The notes under the pieces were generated by a model. The model searched no databases, was not told the origin of the DNA, and saw nothing but the letters and a program-made list of their open reading frames with translations. DNA of 64,000 nt, taken from NCBI GenBank assembly GCA_900757795.1, contig CAAEPE010000009.1, forward strand, positions 1 to 64,000, written 5' to 3'. Position numbers and translations under genes: made by a program. Position 1 is the stretch's first letter. Every line of letters begins with the position of its first letter. The DNA comes from an uncultured Phascolarctobacterium sp. (GTDB taxonomy: Bacteria; Bacillota; Negativicutes; Acidaminococcales; Acidaminococcaceae). Of this stretch, positions 41,243 through 51,202 are shown one piece after another.

Positions 41243-41271
41243 TAGCATGTGATTATAAAGGAGGTTTCACC

Positions 41272-44200
41272 ATGTCTAAAATCAAAACAGTTTTAGTTGC
41301 TAACCGCGGCGAAATTGCCATTCGCGTTTTTCGCGCCTGTAATGAATTAGGCATTCGCACTGTTGCTATATATTCCAAAGAAGATACTCTTTCCCTGCAT
41401 CGAAATAAAGCCGACGAGGCTTATCAGGTTGGCGAGGGCAAAAGTCCTACCGACGCTTATTTAGATATTGAAGATATTCTGCGCGTAGCCAAGGAGCATG
41501 ACGTTGACGCTATCCATCCCGGCTACGGCTTTTTGTCCGAAAACAGTAATCTTGCCCGCCGCTGCGCCGAAGAAGGCTTAATCTTTATCGGTCCCCGTTT
41601 AGAGCATTTAGTGATGTTCGGTGACAAGCTCAACGCCCGCAAGCAGGCAGAGCTGGCTGATATCCCCATGATTCCCGGCAGCAACGGCACCGTCAACAGC
41701 TTACAGGAGGTGCTGGATTTTGGTGAAAAATACGGCTATCCTATTATCATTAAGGCTGTCAGCGGCGGCGGTGGACGCGGTATGCGCGTAGTAAAATCTG
41801 CCGAAGAAGCAATTACCGCCTATGACCTGGCTAAAAGTGAAGCAAAAAAAGCTTTTGGCAACGACGATATTTACTTAGAAAAATATTTGCAGAATCCTAA
41901 GCATATTGAAGTGCAGATTATTGGCGATACCCACGGCAATTTAATGCACCTGTTCGAACGCGACTGCTCCGTGCAGCGCCGTCATCAAAAGCTGGTAGAA
42001 ATCGCCCCCGCCTTTTCTCTGCCCCTAGAGCAGCGCCAAGCTATCTGCGACGCGGCGGTTAAGCTTATGAAAAACGTAGACTATGTCAGCGCCGGTACCG
42101 TAGAATTTTTAGCTACTCCCGACGGCAAATTCTACTTTATTGAAGTTAATCCGCGTATTCAGGTAGAGCACACCGTTACCGAGCAAATTACCGGCATTGA
42201 TATCGTGCAGACGCAAATTAAAATCGCCGAAGGCTACAGCCTCCATGATGCAGAAATAGCTTTGCCACAGCAAAACGAGCTGGTGCCTCACGGTCACGCT
42301 ATTCAGTGCCGCATTACTACCGAGGACCCAGCCAACAATTTCATGCCTGATACCGGCAAGCTGATCACCTACCGCAGCGGCGGCGGTATGGGCATCCGTT
42401 TAGACGGCGGCAACGCGTTTACCGGCTCCGTAATTACGCCCTATTATGATTCCTTGCTGGTTAAAGCTACCACCTGGGGTCTTACCCACCAAATCGCTAT
42501 TACCAAAATGCTGCGCTGCTTAAAAGAATTCCGCATCCGCGGCGTAAAAACCAATATTCAATTTTTGGAGAACGTACTGCAAAATCCGCATTTCGTCAAA
42601 GGTGATTATACAACAGATTTTGTTGACCAAACTCCTGCGCTGTTTGTTTTCCCCAAAACTCTGGATCGCGGCAACAAGCTGCTTAATTATATTGCCGATA
42701 TTACCGTTAACGGTTATTCCAATGTAGGCGTACAGCCTAAACCCGATTTTGTACCGCTGAATATGCCTAAACCCTACAACGGCATTTTAGCTTTAGGCGC
42801 TAAACACGTTCTGGATACCCAAGGTCCGGAAGGCTTGGCTGAATGGGTTATGGCGCAGCAGGAGGTTCTTGTTACCGACACTACCTTCCGTGATGCCCAT
42901 CAATCCCTGTTTGCTACCCGCCTGCGCACTGCCGATATGCTGCGCGTCATGCGCGATACTGCCGGCAAGCTCCCCGGATTATTCTCCTTTGAATGCTGGG
43001 GCGGTGCTACCTTTGACGTAGCCTATCGCTTTTTAGACGAAAGTCCTTGGCAGCGTTTGGCGCAGTTCCGTCAGGCCGCTCCCAATATTCTTTTCCAAAT
43101 GCTGCTGCGCGGCGCTAATGCCGTAGGCTACACCAGCTATCCCGACAACGTAGTAAAACAATTTATCCAGTTAGCTGCTAAAAACGGTATTGATGTATTC
43201 CGTATTTTTGACAGCCTTAACGGTTTGGATAATATGCGCCTGTCCATCGACACCGTGCGTGAATGCGGTAAGGTTGCCGAGGCTGCGTTGTGTTATACCG
43301 GTGATATTTTAGATTCCCGCCGCGATAAATACGATTTACAATACTATATCAATATGGCAAAGGAACTGGAAAAAGCCGGCGCCAACATTATCGCTATTAA
43401 GGATATGGCCGGTCTTTTGAAGCCGGAAGCAGCCTATCGTTTAGTAAGCAGCCTAAAATCCTGCGTAAATGTTCCCATTCACCTGCACACCCATGAAGGC
43501 AGCGGCAACGCTATTTATACCTATGCCCGCGCCATTGACGCAGGCGTCGATATTGTCGACACGGCTATGAGCGCTATGAGCTGCGGTACCTCCCAGCCTT
43601 CCACCGCCAGCCTGTATTACGCTTTGAGCGGTCATCCACGGCAACCACGCTTAGATGCCGACTCTCTCAACGAGCTGTCCCGCTACTGGGAAACCGTACG
43701 TCCCTATTATAAGGCTGCCGATAGAACCGAAAACTTCCCTAACCCGGAGGTTTATGTACACGAAATGCCCGGCGGACAATATACCAATCTTAAACAGCAG
43801 GCACAAGCACTTGGCCTCATCAACCGCTGGGAAGAAATTAAGGATATGTACCACCGCGTTTCCATGATGTTCGGCGACTTAATCAAAGTTACTCCTTCCT
43901 CTAAAATCGTAGGCGATATGGCGCTGTTTATGGTGCAGAACGATTTAAACGAAGAAGATGTTTATGCTAAAGGCGAAGTACTGGACTTCCCCGCTTCCGT
44001 AGTAGAATTTTTTGAAGGACGCATCGGTGTTCCTTATCAAGGCTTCCCTGAAAAGCTGCAAAAGATTGTGCTCAAAGGCCGCAAACCTATTACCGTGCGT
44101 CCCGGCGCTGCTTTGCCGCCCGTTGATTTTGCAGAAGTTCGCACTAAATTGCAGGAAATGGGCGCTCCTGTTACTGACGAGGCCGTAAGCTCCTACTGCT

Positions 44201-44712
44201 TATATCCCAAGGTTTTCACCGATTGGGTAAATCGTTACAATACCTTCGGCGACGTTTCCGTACTTGATACACCTACCTTCTTCTTCGGTATGACTCCCGG
44301 CGAAACAATCAAGGTGGAAATCGAACAGGGCAAGGTGCTCGTAATTAAACTGGACCATATTTCCGAAGCCAACGCTGCCGGTATGCGCACCGTTACCTTT
44401 GAATTCAACGGCCTGCCCCGTGAGATAGAAGTCAAAGACCGCAACGCCAAGGCTACCGAAGTAACCCGTAAAAAAGCAGATAAAGCTAACCTGGGCGAAA
44501 TCGGTGCTTCTCTGTCCGGCTCCGTCGTAAAGGTTTTGGTTGAAAAAGGTCAATCTGTTACTAAAGGCACGCCTTTAATTATCACCGAAGCCATGAAAAT
44601 GGAAACCACCCTTTCCGCGCCTGTCAGCGGCATTATCAGCGCTATCCATGTAGCTGCCGGCGAACGCGTAGAAAGCGGCGACTGCCTGCTGGAAATTACC
44701 ACCGGCATGTAA
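41272..44712 (+). CDS. pyc: Pyruvate carboxylase
   Basis: A 1146-residue single-chain enzyme that makes oxaloacetate from pyruvate and bicarbonate with ATP. Biotin carboxylase domain at about 1-455 (VANRGEIAIRVFRACNELGI, GGGGRGMR, FIEVNPRIQVEHTVTE). Carboxyltransferase TIM barrel from about 530 (TDTTFRDAHQSLFATRLRT, AIKDMAGLLKPEAA, LHTHEGSGN). Biotin-carrier domain at the end with TEAMKMET, biotinylated lysine near 1109. It supplies the reductive branch to succinate or gluconeogenesis. Monocistronic. Confidence 0.97.
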   Translation: MSKIKTVLVANRGEIAIRVFRACNELGIRTVAIYSKEDTLSLHRNKADEAYQVGEGKSPTDAYLDIEDILRVAKEHDVDAIHPGYGFLSENSNLARRCAEEGLIFIGPRLEHLVMFGDKLNARKQAELADIPMIPGSNGTVNSLQEVLDFGEKYGYPIIIKAVSGGGGRGMRVVKSAEEAITAYDLAKSEAKKAFGNDDIYLEKYLQNPKHIEVQIIGDTHGNLMHLFERDCSVQRRHQKLVEIAPAFSLPLEQRQAICDAAVKLMKNVDYVSAGTVEFLATPDGKFYFIEVNPRIQVEHTVTEQITGIDIVQTQIKIAEGYSLHDAEIALPQQNELVPHGHAIQCRITTEDPANNFMPDTGKLITYRSGGGMGIRLDGGNAFTGSVITPYYDSLLVKATTWGLTHQIAITKMLRCLKEFRIRGVKTNIQFLENVLQNPHFVKGDYTTDFVDQTPALFVFPKTLDRGNKLLNYIADITVNGYSNVGVQPKPDFVPLNMPKPYNGILALGAKHVLDTQGPEGLAEWVMAQQEVLVTDTTFRDAHQSLFATRLRTADMLRVMRDTAGKLPGLFSFECWGGATFDVAYRFLDESPWQRLAQFRQAAPNILFQMLLRGANAVGYTSYPDNVVKQFIQLAAKNGIDVFRIFDSLNGLDNMRLSIDTVRECGKVAEAALCYTGDILDSRRDKYDLQYYINMAKELEKAGANIIAIKDMAGLLKPEAAYRLVSSLKSCVNVPIHLHTHEGSGNAIYTYARAIDAGVDIVDTAMSAMSCGTSQPSTASLYYALSGHPRQPRLDADSLNELSRYWETVRPYYKAADRTENFPNPEVYVHEMPGGQYTNLKQQAQALGLINRWEEIKDMYHRVSMMFGDLIKVTPSSKIVGDMALFMVQNDLNEEDVYAKGEVLDFPASVVEFFEGRIGVPYQGFPEKLQKIVLKGRKPITVRPGAALPPVDFAEVRTKLQEMGAPVTDEAVSSYCLYPKVFTDWVNRYNTFGDVSVLDTPTFFFGMTPGETIKVEIEQGKVLVIKLDHISEANAAGMRTVTFEFNGLPREIEVKDRNAKATEVTRKKADKANLGEIGASLSGSVVKVLVEKGQSVTKGTPLIITEAMKMETTLSAPVSGIISAIHVAAGERVESGDCLLEITTGM

Positions 44713-44728
44713 TCCTTTTATAAAATTT

Positions 44729-44764
44729 AGCGATACCCGACTTAATAACGGGTATCGCTTTTTT
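44729..44764 (+). terminator. Terminator of pyc
   Basis: AGCGATACCCG pairs perfectly with CGGGTATCGCT around a 9-base loop, followed by a T6 run. Confidence 0.93.
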
Positions 44765-44817
44765 ATCCGTAAAAAAATGTTTTAACCGCAGCAAAATATT
44801 TTCGTCTCTAAACGGCG

Positions 44818-44846
44818 TTGTAATTTTTGTGTTTCTATGCTATAAT
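44818..44846 (+). promoter_or_regulatory. Promoter of the 514-residue unknown gene
   Basis: TTGTAA (44818-44823), 17-bp spacer, TATAAT (44841-44846) with a TGC extension making it an extended -10. The leader is about 90 bases, with no clear ribosome-binding site directly before the ATG. Confidence 0.75.
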
Positions 44847-44942
44847 GCGGCGGTATACAGATGATGCAATAAATATTTTATGTAAAGTTACCGCTGTACT
44901 TTTATTCAAGTTACAGCCTAACAAATAAAGGTATCCTTATTT

Positions 44943-46487
44943 ATGAAAGAATCTATTTTTCACTTTATCCAATCACATATTGACGAAGACGGCTTTTTCA
45001 CCGAAGCCGCTTTGCCTGACGAAAATCCCTACGGCCATATTTGGCAGCACGGCAACGCCGACGCCTATTATTATACCTCCGACAAGAACGAAAATATGGA
45101 AGCTGCCAGCAAGCTGCTCAAGCTGCTGCGCGACTATTTAAGCGAGCCTATTCAGGTGCGCCGTCAGGCTCTCTACAATAATCTTAACGATATGGCGATG
45201 GCGGAATACTGCGATTTTTTTGCTTCCAGCTTTGACCAAGACGAGATGAACGGTATTTGCTTTGATTTGGCGCGCCGCTTTTTCTATAACAGCCTGCACC
45301 GCGAACCGCTGAAATTTGCTATACTGCTTTTTGGCATCTATGGTATGCAAAAAATTCACGACCATGACCCGGAGCTGTGGCGCGACATTTTGACTGCCGC
45401 TCATTGCGAAGAATTCACCTTTAGCTTTTTTTATGCCTGCCACCTTACTAACTATATCAATCAAAAGGCTATTTGGGAGCTTTTAGGCTGCACTAGGGGC
45501 TGGGGCAAAATTTTTGCTATTATCGACTGCCAATGTCCGGACGACGACCACCGCCTGTGGCTGCTAAAAAATATTAACGCTATTATTACCGATTATCTGC
45601 CGATTTCGGTTAAGCTTATTCAAGTAACCAAGCTGGATAAGTTTTTACAGCAAGCTGTTATTGACCTAGAATGTTACCAAAACGCTCTCCAAATCATCGG
45701 CAGCTTTCTAATTTTGCTTTTGCATTCCAAGCCTAGCGAGATTCGGGAGCATTATAATCTTGCAGAAATCAACATTTACGATATGCTAAAAAATCTGCTG
45801 CGACATGCAGAATACCTGCCCCTTGCCACAGCAGACCTTGTAGACATTAGTGCGCTTGCTACCGCCATGCACAAACTGCTGGAAAAGCACAGCTTTTATC
45901 TGTTAACCCCCAATCAGCTGCAGGAGCTTATCGCCGCCTGCGACGCGCAGCTATATGTGACTGATTGGCATGATATTTTAGAAAGGTATTTAGTCAAAGA
46001 CGGGCAGATAAACTATCCGCTGATAGATTTAGCCTTTGAAATGAACATCGACCTTTGGCAGAAGGTCTACGATTTATATTTGCACCGTCCCGAAGAGTAC
46101 AGATTGCTGCCTTATCTCTTCATTTTTGGCGATGAAGAGCAAAACGCGGCCGCCATAAAGCAGCTTACTAAGTCCATGCCGCTCTACACCGCCGATAAGG
46201 AAGCCATGCTGACAACGCTCAATTATTTGAACTGCCCCCAAGGCGAAGGCGAAGCAATTTACTGCGCCGCACTTACTTCCATGTTTGAGGACGTGCGCGT
46301 CATGGCCTGCGAGCAGTTGGAAGGCTGGGATAAAGAAGCGCTGACACCGGCTATTAAAGCAGCATTAAAGCAATCCTATAGTACTAGCTCCGACGAAATT
46401 ACTAAGGAGCATATTCATTGCCTGCTGGCAGGCAAAAAACCGGATATGGATTATATTCATAGTCTGCTGCATAAGAGGAAAATGTAA
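44943..46487 (+). CDS. Unknown 514-residue helical protein
   Basis: I do not recognise the family. The protein is soluble, acidic at the N-terminus and almost wholly helical, with leucine-rich stretches spaced like HEAT or tetratricopeptide repeats. The end resembles a HEAT unit (MFEDVRVMACEQLEGWDKEALTPAI written in two overlapping parts: MFEDVRVMACEQLEG and WDKEALTPAIKAALKQ). No membrane segment, signal or catalytic motif is seen. Codon use matches its neighbours and it has its own good promoter. It stands between pyc and the CRISPR side; no link to defence is implied. Confidence 0.7.
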   Translation: MKESIFHFIQSHIDEDGFFTEAALPDENPYGHIWQHGNADAYYYTSDKNENMEAASKLLKLLRDYLSEPIQVRRQALYNNLNDMAMAEYCDFFASSFDQDEMNGICFDLARRFFYNSLHREPLKFAILLFGIYGMQKIHDHDPELWRDILTAAHCEEFTFSFFYACHLTNYINQKAIWELLGCTRGWGKIFAIIDCQCPDDDHRLWLLKNINAIITDYLPISVKLIQVTKLDKFLQQAVIDLECYQNALQIIGSFLILLLHSKPSEIREHYNLAEINIYDMLKNLLRHAEYLPLATADLVDISALATAMHKLLEKHSFYLLTPNQLQELIAACDAQLYVTDWHDILERYLVKDGQINYPLIDLAFEMNIDLWQKVYDLYLHRPEEYRLLPYLFIFGDEEQNAAAIKQLTKSMPLYTADKEAMLTTLNYLNCPQGEGEAIYCAALTSMFEDVRVMACEQLEGWDKEALTPAIKAALKQSYSTSSDEITKEHIHCLLAGKKPDMDYIHSLLHKRKM

Positions 46488-46553
46488 AAAGCATAACAAA
46501 AAGGCCGTACTGTAAAAGCACGGCTGTGAAAAAAAGGTAGTGAAAATATGAAT

Positions 46554-47492
46554 TTATACCGCTACCGGAGTGAGTAGTTCTTTGATTTCTTCAATAGGTA
46601 TGTTAGTAAATTTATTCATTTCTTCGTATGTAAGTCCGTTGGCCTGCATAACTAATAAAATTTGTCTTGCTTTTGTTGCTTCCCCTTTTTCGATTCCTTT
46701 TTCGATTCCTTTTTCGATTAACATTTCGCTTAAGTTACACATATTAGATACCTCCTTGTCAAGCTGTTCATCAATTTTAATATTGAAATCTTTACTGAGT
46801 TTTTCTTTTTTTATTTCAGATGGTTCTTCAGAAAAGAGAGTATTTAGGAGGTTGATAACCTCTTTTTCGCTGGTTTCATTGGTCAGATAAAGGATAATAA
46901 CTCTAAGCAGATCATATTGCTCTTTATCTGCTTTTTGGTAGCCGAGAATATTATGTTCTTTGATTTCATATTCTTGGATGTTATTTTCACGTTTGCGTGC
47001 CGGTTTAGGGCATATCCAAATAGAGTAGACTTTATTGATATCTTGATAGTTGCTGTTAGTAAAAATAGTTCCGTACTGCTCGGAAATCATTCTTGCGCAG
47101 TAGTAGAGGCCTCTTGTTACTAAAGCATACCCCGGATTGTCGCTTTTTTGGATTTCAAAGTTGATTATCAGGGTTATAGGTTTATCTTGAGGAATATGCG
47201 CTTTAATTTTTATATCGTAGTAAATGGTCTGCTCTTTAATGCTTCCTGATTCGCTGTTTAATTGTGTTACTCTATCAGCATGGTCTTGATGGACTGCTTT
47301 AGTAGCGATATCAATGTCATCATTAAGGCAGTTTTTTTCAATATATTCAAGGTCTAAGTTTTTGAATTCTTCTACACACTGCTTAAGGATTCTTGCAACA
47401 ATAGCTTTGTGGGCAAGTATTCGTTTGGCAGCGTTATCGTACAACGCACTTTTTTCTGCTGTTTCCAGCGTTTGAGCAAGGTTTGTTTCCAT
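46554..47492 (-). CDS. PD-(D/E)XK nuclease-fold protein, Rpn/transposase-like family
   Basis: A 312-residue protein of the widespread Rpn-type (PDDEXK_2) family, linked to RecA-independent recombination. The nuclease core shows HQDHADRVTQLN, YYDIKIKAHIP and ITLIINFEIQKSD, the last being a variant of the ExK or ExQ strand. A coiled C-terminal part has the iterated IEKG (x3) from a 12-base tandem repeat. Families of this type are usually multicopy and mobile. It lies upstream of and divergent from the CRISPR locus. Confidence 0.82.
   Translation of the reverse strand: METNLAQTLETAEKSALYDNAAKRILAHKAIVARILKQCVEEFKNLDLEYIEKNCLNDDIDIATKAVHQDHADRVTQLNSESGSIKEQTIYYDIKIKAHIPQDKPITLIINFEIQKSDNPGYALVTRGLYYCARMISEQYGTIFTNSNYQDINKVYSIWICPKPARKRENNIQEYEIKEHNILGYQKADKEQYDLLRVIILYLTNETSEKEVINLLNTLFSEEPSEIKKEKLSKDFNIKIDEQLDKEVSNMCNLSEMLIEKGIEKGIEKGEATKARQILLVMQANGLTYEEMNKFTNIPIEEIKELLTPVAV
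46686..46719 (-). repeat. 12-bp tandem repeat inside the PD-(D/E)XK gene
   Basis: Almost three copies of TTTTTCGATTCC (plus strand) at 46686, 46698 and 46710. They encode repeated IEKG. Copy number can change without breaking the frame, so the length of this linker may vary between strains. Confidence 0.85.
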
Positions 47493-47515
47493 ATATATCT
47501 CCTTATGTTAGCTTA

Positions 47516-47524
47516 ATTATATCA
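47516..47524 (-). promoter_or_regulatory. Extended -10 promoter of the PD-(D/E)XK gene
   Basis: Minus strand TGATATAAT (47524-47516), a perfect extended -10, about 20 bases ahead of an AAGGAG site and the ATG at 47492. Between here and 47767 I see only AT-rich sequence. Confidence 0.55.
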
Positions 47525-47767
47525 CAAAAGGTTGTGTTTGTAGTAGATTTTTAGTGAAATTACCCACAGAAATAGCAGCAAAGAGATAGTTGGTTATTCG
47601 TTTTCATGAGCGATAGTTATAACTGTAAAAAAATGTATAAACCTATAATTTATAGTAGTATACCATTGAAAAAACTTTCGAAGTAAAAATATAATTACAT
47701 TAACTCTATTTTAGCAGGATAAAATTACTTTCATAACGAATATTATAAAAGTAATTTAGTTGTACCA

Positions 47768-47796
47768 TTTACAACAAGCGACTAAAATGTTATACT
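47768..47796 (+). promoter_or_regulatory. Promoter of the tracrRNA
   Basis: TTTACA (47768-47773), 17-bp spacer, TATACT (47791-47796), with TG three bases before the -10. Start expected near 47803, directly at the anti-repeat. Confidence 0.85.
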
Positions 47797-47802
47797 ATAG
47801 GT

Positions 47803-47904
47803 AATCCTTTATACCATACCAAGGATTATCGGGTTACTATGATAAGGTAGTACACCGAAAAGCTCTAACGCTCTGTCGCTTTTGACAGAGCGTTATCTTT
47901 TTTT
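47803..47904 (+). ncRNA. tracrRNA of the type II-C CRISPR system
   Basis: About 100 bases. The anti-repeat (about 47808-47843) has a 15-base perfect match, TTATACCATACCAAG, to the reverse complement of the CRISPR repeat. G-T pairs and a bulge follow, and then CGGGTTACTAT pairs with the repeat's 5' part. The next segment GATAAGGTAGTACACCGAAAAG resembles the nexus of other II-C tracrRNAs. A terminal hairpin AACGCTCTGTC / GACAGAGCGTT (11 bp, 6-base loop) with T7 ends the RNA. It pairs with each crRNA repeat to load Cas9. End and start are predicted, not measured. Confidence 0.92.
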
Positions 47905-47922
47905 AGGGAAAGGATGAATTTT

Positions 47923-50900
47923 ATGAAATACGCTATTGGCTTAGATATCGGTATTGCCTCTGTTGGCTACGCGGTAGTAGCGCTTGACCATGAAGAAAAT
48001 CCATGGGGCATTATCAGAATGGGCTCCCGTATTTTTGATGTAGCCGAAAATCCTAAAGACGGAGCTTCTCTAGCATTACCACGTAGAGAAGCACGCAGTG
48101 TTCGCCGTCGTTTGCGCCGACATAAACACCGCATAGAAAGAATCAAAGAACTGCTTATTCAAGCAAAACTTTTAACAAAAGAAGAATTACTGCATTTATA
48201 CGAGGGCGAGCTTACTGATGTGTACGCTCTGCGTGTAAAGGCACTTGACCATACCGTAAATAATTGGGAAATTGCACGTATTCTTCTGCATTTGGCGCAG
48301 CGTAGAGGTTTTAAATCTAACCGCAAAGCTGATGCTGCAGACAAAGAAGCAGGCGAATTATTAAAGGCTGTAAGCGAAAACCAAAAACGTATGCAGGAAA
48401 ATAGTTACAGAACCGTCGGAGAAATGTTTTTAAAAGACGAGCTATTTGCCCAATGCAAACGCAATAAAGGCGGTCAATACTTAACCACTGTACATAGAGA
48501 TATGGTTGCCAGTGAAGCAAATTTAATCATTTCTCAGCAGCGTTTATTAGGTAATACACTTTTAACTGAAGATTTTCAAAAGCAGTATTTAGCAATACTC
48601 TTAAGCCAAAGACAATTTGATGAAGGTCCCGGTGAACCTAGTCCCTATGCCGGTAATCAAATTGAAAATATGATTGGTCAATGTACTTTTGAACCGTCTG
48701 AGAAACGTGCGGCAAAAGCTTGTTATTCCTTTGAGCGTTTTAATCTTCTGCAAAAAATAAATCATTTACGTTTAATGGAAAATGGTGCTACTGTACCACT
48801 AAATGACGCACAGCGTCAAAAGGTTATTGCGCTTGCTTATAGTAAAGCTGATTTAAAGTTTACACATATTCGTAAAGAATTAGGTTTAAGCGATAAAATA
48901 CTTTTTAACGGTCTTATCTATGATAAAAACGATATTAAAACAGTAGAAGATAAAACAAAATTTAATTTTCTGCCTGCCTATCACCAAATAAGAAAAGCTT
49001 TAGAAAATGTAGGCAAAAACCATATTAGTGCGTTAGAAACAACAACTTTAGATGAAATTGGCCGTATCTTGTCTACTTATAAAGGCGATGCTAAAAGGAA
49101 AGAAGCCTTTTCTGCTTTAAATCTTAGTGAAGAAGAAATAGCAGCACTACTACCTATTGCCTGTTTAGCCAAATTTGGCCATCTCTCATTAAAAGCATTG
49201 CGAAAAATTCTGCCTTTTTTAGAGCAGGGCATGATTTACAACGAAGCATGTGCTGCCGCCGGTTACAATTTCAAAGCTCACGATAATCAGGAAAAAACTT
49301 TTCTGCTTCCTGCTAAAAAAGATGAGATGGATAATATCACTAGTCCCGTTGCCCGAAGAGCCATTGCGCAAACAATTAAAGTAATCAACGCTATTATCAG
49401 AGAGCAGGGGTATAGTCCTTCTTTCGTTAATATTGAACTTGCCAGAGAAATGTCTAAAGCCTTTGACGAACGTACACAATTAACTAAAAGCATGAAAGAC
49501 AATCAAGCGGCTAATGAGCGTATTAAAGAAGAAATCAGAACAGAACATCATAAAACCAATCCTACCGGCCTGGATATTCTAAAATTAAAGCTTTGGAAAG
49601 AACAGGATGGCATCAGTCCCTATTCTCAAAAAAGTATAAATGTCGCTCGCATATTTGAACCAGGCTATGTGGATATAGACCATATCGTTCCTTACAGCAT
49701 TTCTTTTGACGATAGCTTAAAAAATAAAGTTTTAGTTTTGTCCAGCGAAAACCGCGATAAAGGCAATCAACTGCCTTTACAATATTTACAGAAAAAGTTT
49801 GGTCAAAAAGCTGCTGACAGCTTTACAGTATGGGTACAAAACAATATTAAAAATTATAAGAAAAGACTTAATCTTTTAAAAGCTAAAATAACGGACGAAG
49901 ATTTAAATAAATTTAAAGAGCGTAATTTGCAGGATACTAAAACTATTTCCCGCTTCCTCTATAATTATATCAACGACTATTTGCTGTTTGCGCCTTCTGA
50001 AACCGGACGCAAGAAAAAAGTAACGGCAGTAAACGGCGCAATCACCTCTTATTTAAGAAAACGCTGGGGCATCAACAAAGTTAGAGCTGACGGCGATAAG
50101 CACCATGCTGTAGATGCATTAGTAATAGCCTGCACTACCGATAAAATGATTAAGGATTTATCAAATTATTCAACATATCGGGAAATGGAATACACGCAAA
50201 CAGATAAATACAGTATTTTAGCTAACCCTGCAACGGGAGAAATTATCAACAAATTCCCCTATCCGTGGGAAGATTTTCGTCCGGAACTTATGGCTAGACT
50301 AGCAGAAAATCCTGAGCAAGCATTACAAAAGCTGCAGCTACTGTTTTACAGCACAATGGATTTAAATACTATTAAACCTATTTTTGTATCGCGTATGCCA
50401 AGGCATAAGGTAACCGGAGCCGCCCACAAAGCTACCATTAAAAGCGCCCGCCATCTTGACCAAGGTATTGTTGTCAGCAAAAAAGATTTAACTAGCTTAA
50501 AGCTTGATAAAAACGGTGAAATAGCTGATTATTATGCACCGGAAAGTGATCTTCTGCTTTATAACGCGCTGAAATTAAGATTGCAGCAGTTTAATAATAA
50601 AGGCAAAGACGCCTTTGCCGAACCTTTTTACAAACCAAAGGCAGACGGTACACAAGGCCCCTTGGTTAAAAAAGTTAAAGTAATGGAAAAATCCACTCTA
50701 AATGTTCCTGTTCAGCAAAAAACCGGCGCAGCAGATAACGACAGCATGGTAAGAGTTGATGTGTTTAAAGTTGAAGGCGACGGTTATTACTTAGTACCTA
50801 TCTATGTTGCCGATACCTTAAAAAAAGACTTGCCGAATAAAGCTATTGTTCAAAGAAAAAGTTATGCTGAATGGCCGGAAATGAATGATAAGAATTTTAT

Positions 50901-51198
50901 TTTTTCATTATATCTTAACGATTTGATTAAGGTTACTCATAAAAAAGAGATGAAATTCTCTAAAGTCAATGCTGATAGCAGTTTACCTAATGAATTCTCA
51001 TGCAAAGAAGCCTTTGTATATTATAAAGGAACTAATATAACTGTTGGAAGTATTAGTATTATTCTAAACGATAATTCTTATAGCATTGATAGTTTAGGCG
51101 TAAAAACTCTGCAAAACTTAGAAAAATATCAGGTAGATGTTTTGGGTAATTATACTAAAGTAAGCAAAGAAAAGCGGCAATCTTTCGCCAAGAGGTGA
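47923..51198 (+). CDS. cas9: Cas9 endonuclease, type II-C
   Basis: A 1091-residue compact Cas9, the RNA-guided DNA nuclease. RuvC-I is AIGLDIGIASVGYA (Asp8). An arginine-rich bridge helix, RREARSVRRRLRRHKHR, follows. RuvC-II is NIELAREMSK (Glu505). HNH is YVDIDHIVPYS (His587) with SSENRDKGNQ (Asn610). RuvC-III is KHHAVDALVIA (His728, Asp731). All catalytic residues are present. Length and the absence of csn2 and cas4 place it in II-C. The ATG at 47923 fits AGGGAAAGG nine bases upstream better than the ATG at 47914. The tracrRNA terminator ends one base before that site. Confidence 0.97.
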   Translation: MKYAIGLDIGIASVGYAVVALDHEENPWGIIRMGSRIFDVAENPKDGASLALPRREARSVRRRLRRHKHRIERIKELLIQAKLLTKEELLHLYEGELTDVYALRVKALDHTVNNWEIARILLHLAQRRGFKSNRKADAADKEAGELLKAVSENQKRMQENSYRTVGEMFLKDELFAQCKRNKGGQYLTTVHRDMVASEANLIISQQRLLGNTLLTEDFQKQYLAILLSQRQFDEGPGEPSPYAGNQIENMIGQCTFEPSEKRAAKACYSFERFNLLQKINHLRLMENGATVPLNDAQRQKVIALAYSKADLKFTHIRKELGLSDKILFNGLIYDKNDIKTVEDKTKFNFLPAYHQIRKALENVGKNHISALETTTLDEIGRILSTYKGDAKRKEAFSALNLSEEEIAALLPIACLAKFGHLSLKALRKILPFLEQGMIYNEACAAAGYNFKAHDNQEKTFLLPAKKDEMDNITSPVARRAIAQTIKVINAIIREQGYSPSFVNIELAREMSKAFDERTQLTKSMKDNQAANERIKEEIRTEHHKTNPTGLDILKLKLWKEQDGISPYSQKSINVARIFEPGYVDIDHIVPYSISFDDSLKNKVLVLSSENRDKGNQLPLQYLQKKFGQKAADSFTVWVQNNIKNYKKRLNLLKAKITDEDLNKFKERNLQDTKTISRFLYNYINDYLLFAPSETGRKKKVTAVNGAITSYLRKRWGINKVRADGDKHHAVDALVIACTTDKMIKDLSNYSTYREMEYTQTDKYSILANPATGEIINKFPYPWEDFRPELMARLAENPEQALQKLQLLFYSTMDLNTIKPIFVSRMPRHKVTGAAHKATIKSARHLDQGIVVSKKDLTSLKLDKNGEIADYYAPESDLLLYNALKLRLQQFNNKGKDAFAEPFYKPKADGTQGPLVKKVKVMEKSTLNVPVQQKTGAADNDSMVRVDVFKVEGDGYYLVPIYVADTLKKDLPNKAIVQRKSYAEWPEMNDKNFIFSLYLNDLIKVTHKKEMKFSKVNADSSLPNEFSCKEAFVYYKGTNITVGSISIILNDNSYSIDSLGVKTLQNLEKYQVDVLGNYTKVSKEKRQSFAKR

Positions 51199-51202
51199 AA
51201 AT

